Source of the DNA: Saccharopolyspora flava
GTDB taxonomy: Bacteria; Actinomycetota; Actinomycetes; Mycobacteriales; Pseudonocardiaceae
Direction: 5' to 3'
Assembly (NCBI RefSeq): GCF_900116135.1
Contig: NZ_FOZX01000001.1
Span: 1,178,001 to 1,242,000, forward strand
Length of the DNA stretch: 64,000 bases
Shown in pieces: positions 42,269-51,257 of this stretch (positions are counted from its first letter, which is position 1; the number at the start of each line of letters is the position of its first letter). The translations under genes were made by a program, and so were the position numbers. The notes under the pieces were generated by a model, which did no database searches, was not told the origin of the DNA, and saw only the letters and a list, made by a program, of their open reading frames with translations.

Positions 42269-43582
42269 ATGTCCGTGCCCACACAACATCCGGCCCAGCC
42301 GAAGGCTCCCGGGCCAGCCAACCCGACCCGCGCCCGGATTCGCGCGCGACGTCGGCGGATCAACGGCGTGACGCTCGCCGGAATCCCGGCGGCCAACATC
42401 GTGCTCATCGAAGTCGGCCTGGGAATCGGCGCCGGCGTGTTCCTGATCAACCCGCGCGATCCCGTCATGTGGTCGATCGCGGGCGGAATCGTGCTGCTGG
42501 CCTTGATCCTCGCGCTGCTGCGCCGCCGCGGGCGCTGGTTCACGCAGTGGTTCGGGCAGGTTCTCGAGTACCGCAGCCGCAACCACACCCGCGTCTCGCA
42601 CCCGGCCAACGTCGACGTCACCGAGCCCGCTGAGGACAAGGACGGCGACGGCATCATCGGCCCGGACGAGAACCACCGGGTCGCGCTGCTACGCCTCGTC
42701 GTCGAAGACCTCGTGATCGCCCGGGCCCAGGACCACGACCGCAACCCCGTCGGGATGTCCTGGCACGACGGCAAGTGGACCGCGGTGCTCATGGTCGAGC
42801 CGACCCCCTCGCTGCTCAACCCCGTGGACAACGCGCCGAACCTGCCCATGGGCGCCCTGGTGCCGTGCCTGGAGGACCGCGGCGTGGTGCTCGACGCGAT
42901 CCAGGTCATCTGGCACTGCTACCCGGGAAGCGCGGCGCTGCCGTCGAACTCCCCGGCGCTGAACTCCTACCTGGAGGTGCTGGGCCGGCTTCCCGCCGCC
43001 GCCCGCCGCACCACCTGGATCGCCGTGCGGCTCGACCCGCAGCGGTGCGCCAAGGCCATCGGCGAGCGCGGCGGCGGCGTCCTCGGCGCCCAGCGCGCGC
43101 TCATCGGCGCGCTCTCGCGCGTGCGTTCCTCCTTGGAGCAGCAGGGAATTCCGACCCGGCCGCTGGACCCGGACGAGCTGCTGCAGGCGGGCGTCTCCTC
43201 CGCGGAGCTGCACACCGTGCTCGGTTCGCAACGCCCGGTGGCGCTCAAGGAGCGCTGGGACGGCGTCACCGCGGGCGGCGTGGGTCACTCCAGCTACGCC
43301 GTCACGTCGTGGCCGAACCAGATGAACAACAGCCTCAACGCGCTCACCGGCATCCGGGCGCTGTCGACCAGCATCGCGCTGTCGGTGTCGCCGGTCGGCG
43401 AGGAGGGCGAGGTCGGGCTGCGCGGTCTGGTGCGCGTCTCGGCCCGCACGCCCGCCGAGCTCGACACCGCCGACGCGCGGTTGAAGGCCATCAGCAACCG
43501 ACTCGGGTTGACGCTCACGCCGCTGCGCGGTTCGCAGCTGGCCGGTTACGCAGCGACGCTGCCGCTCGGAGGTGCGGCATGA
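42269..43582 (+). CDS. eccE: Type VII secretion protein EccE
   Basis: 437-aa peripheral subunit of the ESX complex: two N-terminal membrane helices (about 37-56, AANIVLIEVGLGIGAGVFLI, and 68-84, SIAGGIVLLALILALL) and a cytosolic domain of about 340 residues with TTWIAVRLDPQRCAKAIGER and RTPAELDTADARLKAISNRL. Start ATG 42269 has GGGGGAG at about 10 bases. Mycobacterial ESX-4 lacks a linked eccE, so its presence here points to the ancestral full complex. Confidence 0.93.
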   Translation: MSVPTQHPAQPKAPGPANPTRARIRARRRRINGVTLAGIPAANIVLIEVGLGIGAGVFLINPRDPVMWSIAGGIVLLALILALLRRRGRWFTQWFGQVLEYRSRNHTRVSHPANVDVTEPAEDKDGDGIIGPDENHRVALLRLVVEDLVIARAQDHDRNPVGMSWHDGKWTAVLMVEPTPSLLNPVDNAPNLPMGALVPCLEDRGVVLDAIQVIWHCYPGSAALPSNSPALNSYLEVLGRLPAAARRTTWIAVRLDPQRCAKAIGERGGGVLGAQRALIGALSRVRSSLEQQGIPTRPLDPDELLQAGVSSAELHTVLGSQRPVALKERWDGVTAGGVGHSSYAVTSWPNQMNNSLNALTGIRALSTSIALSVSPVGEEGEVGLRGLVRVSARTPAELDTADARLKAISNRLGLTLTPLRGSQLAGYAATLPLGGAA

Positions 43583-44310
43583 GCCGAAGCAGGACGATCG
43601 ACGTTCCCGGCAGCCACGGGCCGGCCCCGGAGTTCCTGGTCACCCCGGAGACGCTGGACGCCATCAGCCCGTCCGGCGACCGCGGCGGCGTCATCATCGG
43701 ATCGGACCCGCAGGGCGAGGCGCAGGCCGCGTCGCTGCTGCGGTCGCTGCCGACCCGCATGGTCACCGTCGGCGGCCTCTACCTGGCCCGCCAGCTGGCG
43801 CTGCGCGCGATGGCGACCGGCGCGTGGGTGATCATCGCGACCGGGCGTCCGGCCGCGTGGAAGATGCTGGAGCGGGCCGCGGGCGAGACGCCCGACGGCA
43901 AGCCGGTGCCGCTGGTGCAGATCCGCCGGCTCGCCCCGTTCGACCTGCCGAGGTCGTCCGAGGACACCCCGCTGCTGGTGATCCACGACGGCGGTGCGGT
44001 CCCGCAGGAGCTGTTCCCGCCGCGCGCGCCGTGGCAGACCACCATGTACGTGCTGCCCTACCTGCACCCGCAGGTCAGCAGCGGCACGGCCGCCAACACC
44101 GCGGACCTGGTGCTGCTGCAGCGGCTGCCGCTGAACCAGGCCCAGCTGGCCCAGCGCATCTGGAGCCTGCGCAACCACCAGGTCCAGCCGCTCACGCAGC
44201 TGCAGGACGATCAGCTCATCGCCCTGGGGAACATGACCTGGACCATGATCCGCCTGGTCACGAACCAGAAGGAGAAGGACATCCTCGGCCCCATCCGCCG
44301 AGGCGACTGA
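43579..44310 (+). CDS. EccE-coupled protein of unknown family
   Basis: 243-aa soluble protein whose ATG overlaps the eccE stop (ATGA), so the two are translated together. Sequence features: PEFLVTPETLDAISPSG, GGLYLARQLALRAMATGAWV, LLVIHDGGAVPQELFP, TTMYVLPYLHP and the C-terminal TWTMIRLVTNQKEKDILGPI. The alternating beta/alpha pattern resembles part of a P-loop-type or Rossmann-type domain but no Walker A is present. No family recognised. Position suggests a stoichiometric partner of EccE in the membrane complex. Confidence 0.85.
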   Translation: MSRSRTIDVPGSHGPAPEFLVTPETLDAISPSGDRGGVIIGSDPQGEAQAASLLRSLPTRMVTVGGLYLARQLALRAMATGAWVIIATGRPAAWKMLERAAGETPDGKPVPLVQIRRLAPFDLPRSSEDTPLLVIHDGGAVPQELFPPRAPWQTTMYVLPYLHPQVSSGTAANTADLVLLQRLPLNQAQLAQRIWSLRNHQVQPLTQLQDDQLIALGNMTWTMIRLVTNQKEKDILGPIRRGD

Positions 44311-44326
44311 GCCCCAGCTCCGCGCG

Positions 44327-44365
44327 GAAGCCCCTGGGACCTCGAACCGAGGCCCCAGGGGCTTC
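44327..44365. terminator. Terminator after the eccE operon
   Basis: GAAGCCCCTGGGACCTC pairs with GAGGCCCCAGGGGCTTC around GAACC, followed by TTCC. It begins 17 bases after the stop. Confidence 0.88.
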
Positions 44366-44453
44366 TTCCGTTCCACCCGGTCGATTCCGACCGGGAATGC
44401 CCGCCATTACTAGCCTCCGCTATCAGCGGCTGCTGTTCCGTCGTACGTGGACC

Positions 44454-44526
44454 GGGGACAGTTTTAGCCATAATTGACCGGGCATAACGGACATTGATCA
44501 TGGGTGATTATGGCTAAAACTGCCCC
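44454..44526. repeat. TTTTAGCCATAA element, copy 2 (73 bp)
   Basis: Inverted copy of the element at 38634-38715: stems 44454-44474 and 44507-44526, with the core reading as the reverse complement of copy 1 with few changes. It lies in the convergent gap between the eccE operon and truA. Confidence 0.9.
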
Positions 44527-44579
44527 ACTGCCGAACACGGCACTCCCGGGCGGCATGGCGGTTCTCGAGCTGCGCGGGG

Positions 44580-45461
44580 TCAGGAGAGGGTGCGGGTGGC
44601 GCGGGTTTGGTTCTTGCGGGCCGCGAGCTCCGCGTTCGGGGGATAGTCGATCGCGCGGAGGGTGAGGCCGTGCGGCGGGGCGACCGCCGTGGTGCGGGTG
44701 CCCTCGGCGAGGAGGTCCGCCGGGAAGGAGTCCGGGCGGCGGCCGTCACCGGTCATCAGCAGCGTGCCGACGAGGCTGCGGACCATCGAGTGGCAGAAGG
44801 CGTCGGCCGAGACGTCGGCGACGATGAGGTTGTCCTCCACTCGGCTCCAGCTGAAGCGCTGCAGCTCCCGGATCGTCGTCGCACCCTCGCGCGGCTTGCA
44901 GTACGCCGCGAAGTCGTTGAGCCCCAGCAGCTCCCGGGACGCGGCGTTGAGCGCGTCCACGTCCAGCGGCCGGTTCCAGGCCAGCGTGTCCTTGCGACGC
45001 AGCGGATCCGCGCCCCACGGCGCGTCCGAGACCTGGTAGCGGTAGTGGCGGCGCAGCGCCGAGAAGCGCGCGTCGAACTCGCCCGGCACCACCTGGGCCC
45101 CGAGGATCCGCACGTCCGGCGGCAGGATCCGGTTCCAGCGGTGCACCATCCGCGTCAGGTCCGGGATCCCGCGCTCGTCGACGGCCAACCGGCCGGGAGC
45201 CGAGGGATCCAGCGGCACCACGTCGCAGTGCAGCACCTGACCCGTGGCGTGCACGCCGGTGTCGGTGCGGCCGGCGACCACCACCGACTTCGGCACCTCG
45301 CGGCCCGGCGGCTGCTTGGCCAGCGCGTCCTCCACCAGGCCCTGCACCGTGCGCAGACCCGGCTGCTTCGCCCAGCCCTTGAAGTCCGTGCCGTCGTAGG
45401 ACAGGTCGAGGCGCACGCGAACGAGCCCGCCATCCCCAGCGGGGACAACGGGCTCGTTCAC
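44580..45461 (-). CDS. truA: tRNA pseudouridine(38-40) synthase
   Basis: Makes pseudouridine at tRNA positions 38-40. 293 aa. Catalytic Asp67 in AGRTDTGVHA; RLDLSYDGTDFKGWAKQPG, ARFSALRRHYRYQV and MVRSLVGTLL are family landmarks. Start GTG 45461. Last gene of the alpha operon, 17 bases after rplQ, as in many actinobacteria. Confidence 0.97.
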   Translation of the reverse strand: MNEPVVPAGDGGLVRVRLDLSYDGTDFKGWAKQPGLRTVQGLVEDALAKQPPGREVPKSVVVAGRTDTGVHATGQVLHCDVVPLDPSAPGRLAVDERGIPDLTRMVHRWNRILPPDVRILGAQVVPGEFDARFSALRRHYRYQVSDAPWGADPLRRKDTLAWNRPLDVDALNAASRELLGLNDFAAYCKPREGATTIRELQRFSWSRVEDNLIVADVSADAFCHSMVRSLVGTLLMTGDGRRPDSFPADLLAEGTRTTAVAPPHGLTLRAIDYPPNAELAARKNQTRATRTLS

Positions 45462-45478
45462 AGCATCACTGCCCAGAA

Positions 45479-46000
45479 TCAGGACTCGTCCTTCTTCTCG
45501 GCGGCGGTGTCCTCAGCGGACTCCACCTGGGCCTCGGCGGCCTCGGTGGTCTCCGCGGTCTCCTCAGCCTGGGGCTCGGCGGCCTTCGGCTCGTCCTTGG
45601 CGAACGTGGTGCCGCGGGCGGCCTCCGCCTCGGAGGTGGCGGTCTTCTCCGCCACCAGCGCGATCACGGCCATCTTCGCGTTGTCACCCTTGCGCGGCAT
45701 CGTCTTGACGATGCGGGTGTAACCGCCGTTGCGGTCGGCGAAGAACGGACCGATCTCGGCGAAGAGCTTGTGCACGACGTCCTTGTCGCGGATGGTCTTC
45801 ATGACCTCGCGACGGTTGTGCAGGTCGCCCTTCTTGGCCTTGGTGATCAGCCGCTCGGCGATCGGCCGCAGCCGCTTCGCCTTCGCCTCGGTGGTCGTGA
45901 TCCGACCGTGCTCGAACAGCGAGGTGGCCAGGTTGGCCAGGATGAGCCGCTCGTGCGACGGGGACCCGCCGAGACGCGGACCCTTGGTCGGGGTGGGCAT
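45479..46000 (-). CDS. rplQ: 50S ribosomal protein L17
   Basis: 173 aa. The core (about 1-120) has [20 protein letters not shown] and RRGDNAKM-like [14 protein letters not shown]. An acidic Glu/Ala tail of about 45 residues follows, an actinobacterial feature of unknown use. Start ATG 46000 with GAGAGGAG upstream. Follows rpoA by 50 bases. Confidence 0.97.
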   Translation of the reverse strand: MPTPTKGPRLGGSPSHERLILANLATSLFEHGRITTTEAKAKRLRPIAERLITKAKKGDLHNRREVMKTIRDKDVVHKLFAEIGPFFADRNGGYTRIVKTMPRKGDNAKMAVIALVAEKTATSEAEAARGTTFAKDEPKAAEPQAEETAETTEAAEAQVESAEDTAAEKKDES

Positions 46001-46050
46001 CGGTTGCTCCTCTCGAGGGCGCGCCGGTGAACCCCGGACGCGCAACACAG

Positions 46051-47133
46051 CTACAGCTGCTCTGTCTCCGCGTAGTCCTGACCGTCGTCGTAGCCGGTGT
46101 CCTCGACGGGACCCGCCGAACCGACGATGACCTCGTCCTCGGCGGTCCAGCTCTCCGCGGGGTACTCGGCCGCGGCAGCGGACGGGTCGAACCCGGGCGG
46201 GCTGTCCTTCAGGGCCAGGCCCAGACCGGCCAGCTTCATCTTGACCTCGTCGATGGACTTCGCACCGAAGTTGCGAATGTCCAGCAGGTCGGCCTCGCTG
46301 CGCGAAACCAGCTCGCCGACGGTGTGGATGCCCTCCCGCTTGAGGCAGTTGTAAGAGCGAACCGTCAGGTCCAGGTCCTCGATCGGCATCGCGTACGCCG
46401 CGATGGTGTCGGCCTCCGCCGGCGACGGGCCGATCTCGATGCCCTCGGCATCGATGTTGAGCTCGCGAGCGAGCCCGAACAGCTCGACGAGAGTGCGACC
46501 GGCCGACGCCACCGCATCGCGGGGCGTGATGGACGGCTTGCTCTCGACGTCGAGGATCAGCTTGTCGAAGTCGGTGCGCTGCTCGACACGAGTGGCCTCG
46601 ACCTTGTAGGTCACCTTCAGAACCGGCGAGTAGATCGAGTCGACCGGGATCCGGCCGATCTCAGCACCGGTCTGCTTGTTCTGCATCGCGGGGACGTAGC
46701 CACGACCACGCTCGACGACGAGCTCGATCTCCAGCTTGCCCTTCGCGTTCAGCGTGGCGATGTGCAGATCGGGGTTGTGCACGGTGACACCGGCCGGCGG
46801 GACGATGTCCGCCGCGGTGACCTCACCCGGTCCCTGCTTGCGCAGGTACATGGTGACCGGCTCGTCCTCCTCGGAGGAGACGACGAGCTCCTTGATGTTC
46901 AGGATGACGTCGGTGACGTCCTCCTTCACACCCGGAATGGTGGTGAACTCGTGCAGCACACCGTCGATGCGCAGGCTGGTGACCGCCGCCCCCGGGATGG
47001 AGGAGAGCAGCGTACGACGCAGCGAGTTGCCCAGGGTGTAACCGAAGCCCGGCTCCAGCGGCTCGATGACGAACCGGGAACGGGTCTCCGACACGGCCTC
47101 TTCGGACAGTGTGGGTCGCTGGGAGATGAGCAC
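46051..47133 (-). CDS. rpoA: RNA polymerase subunit alpha
   Basis: 360 aa; dimerises to start RNA polymerase assembly. The N-terminal domain ([37 protein letters not shown]) and the C-terminal DNA/activator-binding domain ([34 protein letters not shown]) are joined by a linker; the tail is acidic. Start ATG 47133 with GAGGAAAGGAA upstream. Confidence 0.98.
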   Translation of the reverse strand: MLISQRPTLSEEAVSETRSRFVIEPLEPGFGYTLGNSLRRTLLSSIPGAAVTSLRIDGVLHEFTTIPGVKEDVTDVILNIKELVVSSEEDEPVTMYLRKQGPGEVTAADIVPPAGVTVHNPDLHIATLNAKGKLEIELVVERGRGYVPAMQNKQTGAEIGRIPVDSIYSPVLKVTYKVEATRVEQRTDFDKLILDVESKPSITPRDAVASAGRTLVELFGLARELNIDAEGIEIGPSPAEADTIAAYAMPIEDLDLTVRSYNCLKREGIHTVGELVSRSEADLLDIRNFGAKSIDEVKMKLAGLGLALKDSPPGFDPSAAAAEYPAESWTAEDEVIVGSAGPVEDTGYDDGQDYAETEQL

Positions 47134-47243
47134 TTCGTATTCCTTTCCTCACGGCGCCCGCTATTTGACGCCGATGGAACGGCATGCCCGCGAAAGATCG
47201 CGGGCCGGCGACGGATTCCTGCACCGCCACCGCTGGCTGCGGC

Positions 47244-47275
47244 CGCCGGCGACCTCGCGAGGAGATCGCCGGCGG
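47244..47275 (-). promoter_or_regulatory. GC-rich hairpin between rpsD and rpoA
   Basis: 13-bp stem CCGCCGGCGATCT with complement (one G-U pair) 7 bases after the rpsD stop. No T-tract. It may set the rpoA level by partial termination or stop 3' decay. Confidence 0.5.
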
Positions 47276-47281
47276 GACGCG

Positions 47282-47887
47282 TCACTTCGAGTAGAGCTCG
47301 ACGATGAGCTGCTCGGTGACCGGGGTGTCGATCTGCGCGCGCTCCGGGCGCTGGTGCACCAGGATGCGCAGGTTCGAGGGCACGACCTGGAGCCAAGCCG
47401 GCACCGGGCGCTCGCCCAGCGTCTCCTTGGCGATCAGGAACGGCGTGGTGCCGAGGGCCTTCGGCTTGACGTCGATGATGTCCCACTTCGAAACCTGGAA
47501 GCTGGGGACGTTCACCTTCTTGCCGTTGACCAGGAAGTGACCGTGGCTGACGAGCTGACGCGCCATGCGACGGGTGCGGGCCAGACCGGCGCGGTACACG
47601 ACGTTGTCCAGCCGGCACTCCAGCAGCTGCAGCAGGTTCTCACCCGTCTTGCCGGGGCGGCGGTTGGCTTCCTCGTAGTACGCGCGGAACTGACGCTCGA
47701 GCACGCCGTAGGTGTACCGGGCCTTCTGCTTCTCCTGGAGCTGCAGCAGGTACTCGGTTTCCTTGATGCGCGCGCGACCGTGCTGCCCCGGCGGGTACGG
47801 GCGACGCTCGAAGGCCTGGTCTCCGCCGACAAGGTCAACCTTGAGACGACGGGACTTGCGGGTCGCGGGACCGGTGTAACGAGCCAT
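47282..47887 (-). CDS. rpsD: 30S ribosomal protein S4
   Basis: Primary 16S-binding protein, 201 aa, non-zinc form. [20 protein letters not shown] at the start, S4 RNA-binding domain [20 protein letters not shown] and [15 protein letters not shown]. In many bacteria S4 regulates the alpha operon; no such pseudoknot was identified here. Confidence 0.97.
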   Translation of the reverse strand: MARYTGPATRKSRRLKVDLVGGDQAFERRPYPPGQHGRARIKETEYLLQLQEKQKARYTYGVLERQFRAYYEEANRRPGKTGENLLQLLECRLDNVVYRAGLARTRRMARQLVSHGHFLVNGKKVNVPSFQVSKWDIIDVKPKALGTTPFLIAKETLGERPVPAWLQVVPSNLRILVHQRPERAQIDTPVTEQLIVELYSK

Positions 47888-47914
47888 TGGTGATCCTTAC
47901 TCCTTTCCCGCGGC

Positions 47915-48319
47915 TCAGACCCGACGACGCTTCGGCGGGCGGCAGCCGTTGTGCGGCTGCGGGGTCACGTCCTGGATGGTGCCCACCTCGAGGCCTGCGG
48001 CCTGCAGCGAGCGGATCGCCGTCTCCCGGCCCGAACCCGGACCCTTGACGAAGACGTCGACCTTCTTCATGCCGTGCTCGGCGGCCTTGCGGGCCGCGTT
48101 CTCGGCGGCCATCTGCGCGGCGAACGGGGTGGACTTGCGGGAGCCCTTGAACCCGACGTGGCCGGCGGAGGCCCAGCTGATCACCGCACCGGTGGGGTCG
48201 GTGATCGAAACGATCGTGTTGTTGAACGTGCTCTTGATGTGAGCCTGCCCGTGGGCGACGTTCTTCTTCTCCTTGCGCCGCACCTTCTTGACGGCGCCGG
48301 CGCGAGCCTTGGGTGGCAT
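47915..48319 (-). CDS. rpsK: 30S ribosomal protein S11
   Basis: 134 aa; part of the platform near the anticodon-Shine-Dalgarno helix. Motifs [37 protein letters not shown] and [18 protein letters not shown]. Confidence 0.97.
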   Translation of the reverse strand: MPPKARAGAVKKVRRKEKKNVAHGQAHIKSTFNNTIVSITDPTGAVISWASAGHVGFKGSRKSTPFAAQMAAENAARKAAEHGMKKVDVFVKGPGSGRETAIRSLQAAGLEVGTIQDVTPQPHNGCRPPKRRRV

Positions 48320-48344
48320 AGCTTCAGCTTTCTCCTAGCGAGGC

Positions 48345-48725
48345 TTACTTCTTCCCGGCCTTCTTCTTGCCGGCGACCGTCTTCTTCGGTCCCTTGCGGG
48401 TACGCGCGTTGGTCTTCGTCCGCTGCCCGTTGAGGGGCAGGTGACGACGGTGGCGCACACCCTCGTAGCAACCGATCTCGATCTTCCGGCGGATGTCGGC
48501 CTGGACCTCGCGGCGGAGGTCACCCTCGACCCGGTAGTTCTCCTCGATGAAGTCGCGCAGCTTGGTCAGCTGCTCGTCGTCGAGGTCGCGCGGCTTCGCG
48601 TCGGCGGAGACGCCGGTGCCGGAGAGGATCTCCTTGGCCCGGGTCTTGCCGATCCCGAAGATGTAGGTGAGCGCGATCTCCATGCGCTTCTCGCGCGGGA
48701 GATCAACACCAACGAGCCGTGCCAT
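48345..48725 (-). CDS. rpsM: 30S ribosomal protein S13
   Basis: 126 aa; 30S head protein touching the 50S and P-site tRNA. Starts [20 protein letters not shown], helix-two-turn-helix [33 protein letters not shown] and a Lys-rich tail. The gap to rpmJ is 162 bases, with no other gene seen. Confidence 0.97.
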   Translation of the reverse strand: MARLVGVDLPREKRMEIALTYIFGIGKTRAKEILSGTGVSADAKPRDLDDEQLTKLRDFIEENYRVEGDLRREVQADIRRKIEIGCYEGVRHRRHLPLNGQRTKTNARTRKGPKKTVAGKKKAGKK

Positions 48726-48887
48726 GTCGGCTCCTTCTCCTTAGATCGGTCCAGGTCTGCTCCCACGCCGCCCCCGCACGTGAGGTGCGGAGCCCCGGCC
48801 TGGTCCGGAGGTCAGCCGGCTCAGCTCTCGAGCCGACAGGTCGTGGGAGTTCTTCTCGATGTCGTCTGCGACCGAAGTGGTCTGCGC

Positions 48888-49001
48888 TCAGCCCTGACGC
48901 TGCTTGTGACGGGCGTTGTCGCAGATCACCAGGACCCGTCCGTGACGACGGATGACCTGGCACTTGTCACAGATCTTCTTCACACTCGGCTGGACCTTCA
49001 C
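48888..49001 (-). CDS. rpmJ: 50S ribosomal protein L36
   Basis: 37 aa, GTG start at 49001. [20 protein letters not shown] with the zinc ligands CDKC, the third Cys in VICDN and the His in NARHKQRQG, so it is the zinc-binding form. Lies between infA and rpsM as usual. Confidence 0.95.
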   Translation of the reverse strand: MKVQPSVKKICDKCQVIRRHGRVLVICDNARHKQRQG

Positions 49002-49054
49002 GGTCGTGCTCTCCTGTTGGACGCGTGTCCGGGTCGCCCCGGACACCGTGGAGG

Positions 49055-49276
49055 TCACTTGTAGCGGTAGACGATGCGCCCACGGGAGAGGTCGTACGGC
49101 GAGAGCTCCACCACAACCCGGTCCTCGGGGAGGATTCGGATGTAGTGCTGGCGCATCTTGCCACTGATGTGCGCGAGGACCTTGTGGCCGTTCTCCAACT
49201 CGACGCGGAACATCGCGTTGGGAAGCGGCTCGATCACCCGACCCTCGACCTCAATGGCCCCGTCCTTCTTGCCCAT
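49055..49276 (-). CDS. infA: Translation initiation factor IF-1
   Basis: 73-aa OB-fold protein occupying the A site during initiation. [39 protein letters not shown] and [15 protein letters not shown] are nearly invariant. It opens the infA-rpmJ-rpsM-rpsK-rpsD-rpoA-rplQ-truA unit. Confidence 0.98.
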   Translation of the reverse strand: MGKKDGAIEVEGRVIEPLPNAMFRVELENGHKVLAHISGKMRQHYIRILPEDRVVVELSPYDLSRGRIVYRYK

Positions 49277-49651
49277 GTCCTCCGCGTTTCGTGACGGTGA
49301 CGGTTTGCGGGGCCGAAAGGCCCCTGCCACGCACGTCGGAGGCCCCGACGCGCATGACCGACACACGCGGGGCCCGATTCGAAATACCGATGACCACCCG
49401 ATCCGGATACTCTGGGAATCAGAGCCGCGCGGACGGACACTCCGGGCACAACGAACCGGCGCCACTCGTGCGCCGATAGTCCATCGTACGCGCAGCCCGT
49501 TGAGCACCACACATCGGGGCTGCTCACACCGCATCCGACGCCATCGGCGGCTTGCGCGGGTCTTCTCGGGCTCACTAGTTTCGATCGCACACTCGACACC
49601 CTCGACACCGGCGTCGGGGCGCGGCCACCCGGGAAAAGACCGAGGAGCAGC
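49277..49651. promoter_or_regulatory. 375-bp divergent gap infA / methyltransferase
   Basis: No gene seen. It should contain the main promoter of the infA-rpoA operon on the minus strand and one for the methyltransferase on the plus strand; no convincing -35/-10 pair could be picked. A short hairpin GGGGCC-GAAA-GGCCCC lies at 49309-49324 in the infA leader. Confidence 0.5.
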
Positions 49652-50287
49652 GTGACAGCCCAGCAGCAGCGCACCGGCACGCCGTTGACCGGCAAGCTCG
49701 CCGAGTACCGGACCTTCTTCAGCACGGCCGTGCGCAACCCGCGCATGGTCGGCGCCGCCACCCCCACCTCGCACGCGGTCGCCGCGACCGTCGCCCAGGT
49801 CGTGCCCAGCACCGGGACCCCCGTGGTCGTGGAGCTCGGCCCCGGCACCGGATCGCTGTCCGACGGCATCCACGACCGGCTGCCCGCCGGGGCGCGCCAC
49901 CTGGGCATCGAGCTCGGCGCCGACCTGGTCGCACACCTGCGCGAGAACAAGCCGTGGCTGGAGGTTGTGCACGGCGACGCGGGCGACCTCAAGGCGGTGC
50001 TCGCCGACCGCGGCATCGACCGGGTCGACGCCGTCATCAGCAGCATCCCCTGGTCGCTGCTCGACGACTCCGCCCAGGGCCACATCCTCGACCAGGTCAC
50101 GCAGGCCCTCACCCCGCACGGGGCGTTCACCGCGCTGACCTACCTGCCCGCCGAGCGGACCCGCAACGCGCGCCGGTTCCGGGGACGGCTGCACGAGTCC
50201 TTCGACGAGGTCCTCACCCACACCACGTGGCGGAACTTCCCCCCGATCCTGCACTACCTCTGCCGCCGCCCCCTCGCGCAGGCCTGA
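49652..50287 (+). CDS. SAM-dependent methyltransferase, PmtA/KsgA-like (paralog 1)
   Basis: 211 aa, class I methyltransferase: SAM motif [16 protein letters not shown], acidic [24 protein letters not shown] and catalytic-loop-like [10 protein letters not shown]. The pattern is that of phospholipid N-methyltransferases and rRNA adenine dimethylase relatives; the substrate is not evident. Start GTG 49652 with GAGGAG at 5 bases. A closely similar gene follows 117 bases later. Both are opposite in direction to the surrounding ribosomal genes. Confidence 0.88.
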   Translation: MTAQQQRTGTPLTGKLAEYRTFFSTAVRNPRMVGAATPTSHAVAATVAQVVPSTGTPVVVELGPGTGSLSDGIHDRLPAGARHLGIELGADLVAHLRENKPWLEVVHGDAGDLKAVLADRGIDRVDAVISSIPWSLLDDSAQGHILDQVTQALTPHGAFTALTYLPAERTRNARRFRGRLHESFDEVLTHTTWRNFPPILHYLCRRPLAQA

Positions 50288-50404
50288 CGAGCTCGACAAG
50301 CGGGTACTTCCAGGCAAAAGGCGGGTATTCGGTCGATGTCGGGAGCCGATTGCGGACCGGTTACGGTCGGGCGGCATCTCAACCCGGGGAGGGGCAGGAG
50401 AACC

Positions 50405-51001
50405 GTGAACAAGTCGCGCGAATACCTGACGTTCGTGGGCCGCGCCGTGCAGCACCCGTCCAAGGTGGGTGCGGTGCTGCCGACCTCTGAGCACGTGGCC
50501 CGCGCGGTCGCCGACGTCGTGCCCAGCAACCGCCCCAGCACCGTGCTGGAGCTCGGCCCGGGCACCGGAGCGCTCAGCGGACCCATCCGGCAGCGCATCG
50601 CGCCCGGGTCCCGACACCTGGCGGTGGAGATCGACCCGGCGCTGGTCCGCTACCTCAACCGCATTAAGCCGTGGCTGGAAGTGATCGAGGGGGACGCTTC
50701 CGACCTGCGCAAGATCCTCGCCGACGCCGGTGTGGACCGGGTCGACGCGGTGATCAGCTCGATCCCGTGGACGCTGCTGCCCGGCGACAAGCAGCGCGAG
50801 CTGCTGCACGAGACGGCCTCGGTGATGTCACCGAGCGCCGTGTTCACCACGGTCACCTACCTGACGACGCTGTGGCGCGCCCAGACCAAGGAGTTCGTCG
50901 GCGCCCTCGACGAGACGTTCGACGAGGTCTTCCCCCGCAGCGCCGTCTGGCGCAACATCCCCCCGGCCCGCGTCTACGCCTGCCGACGCCCCAAGTCCTG
51001 A
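50405..51001 (+). CDS. SAM-dependent methyltransferase, PmtA/KsgA-like (paralog 2)
   Basis: 198 aa and alignable with the upstream gene over its whole length: [60 protein letters not shown] and the shared end [15 protein letters not shown] tandem duplication with divergence is evident. Start GTG 50405 with GGAG upstream. Its last codons and stop form the first copy of a 26-bp tandem repeat (50993-51070). Confidence 0.88.
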   Translation: MNKSREYLTFVGRAVQHPSKVGAVLPTSEHVARAVADVVPSNRPSTVLELGPGTGALSGPIRQRIAPGSRHLAVEIDPALVRYLNRIKPWLEVIEGDASDLRKILADAGVDRVDAVISSIPWTLLPGDKQRELLHETASVMSPSAVFTTVTYLTTLWRAQTKEFVGALDETFDEVFPRSAVWRNIPPARVYACRRPKS

Positions 51002-51070
51002 TCCCTCGGACGGGACACAAGTCCTGATCCCCCGGACGGGACACAAGTCCTGATCCCCCGGACGGGACAG
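50993..51070. repeat. 26-bp tandem repeat x3 across a stop codon
   Basis: AAGTCCTGATCCC-CGGACGG units start at 50993, 51019 and 51045. The first contains the final Lys-Ser codons and the TGA of the methyltransferase; the third runs into the palindrome at 51064. Confidence 0.93.
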
Positions 51071-51089
51071 TTTTCATGAAAACTGTCCC
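51064..51089. repeat. CATGAAA palindrome family, copy 7 (26 bp)
   Basis: Perfect GGGACAGTTTTCATGAAAAC-TGTCCC palindrome 62 bases after the methyltransferase stop, continuous with the tandem repeat. Confidence 0.93.
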
Positions 51090-51192
51090 CCTCCCCACGA
51101 GTCCCACACACCCCACCAGACTCGGGAACCCCGGTTTCCACCGGAAAACCCCTGGTCAGGAAGGTCCTGAGAGATTCGGGTGGTTGGGGGGA

Positions 51193-51216
51193 GGGAAGTT
51201 TTCATGAAATCTTCCC
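51193..51216. repeat. CATGAAA palindrome family, copy 8 (24 bp, one mismatch)
   Basis: GGGAAGTTTTCATGAAATCT-TCCC, a slightly decayed copy in the convergent gap before map. Confidence 0.88.
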
Positions 51217-51231
51217 GTGGTGTGGGGACGT

Positions 51232-51251
51232 GCAGTTTTCATGAAAACTGC
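51232..51251. repeat. CATGAAA palindrome family, copy 9 (20 bp)
   Basis: Perfect GCAGTTTTCATGAAAACTGC palindrome, 6 bases after the map stop on the minus strand. Confidence 0.92.
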
Positions 51252-51257
51252 GCCCGA

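Noticed and set aside
38664..44501. Short peptide MINVRYxRxxMAKTV in both MITE-like copies as a gene
   Set aside because: The frames continue into unrelated sequence after about 18 codons and have no ribosome site; the likeness comes from the shared DNA element.
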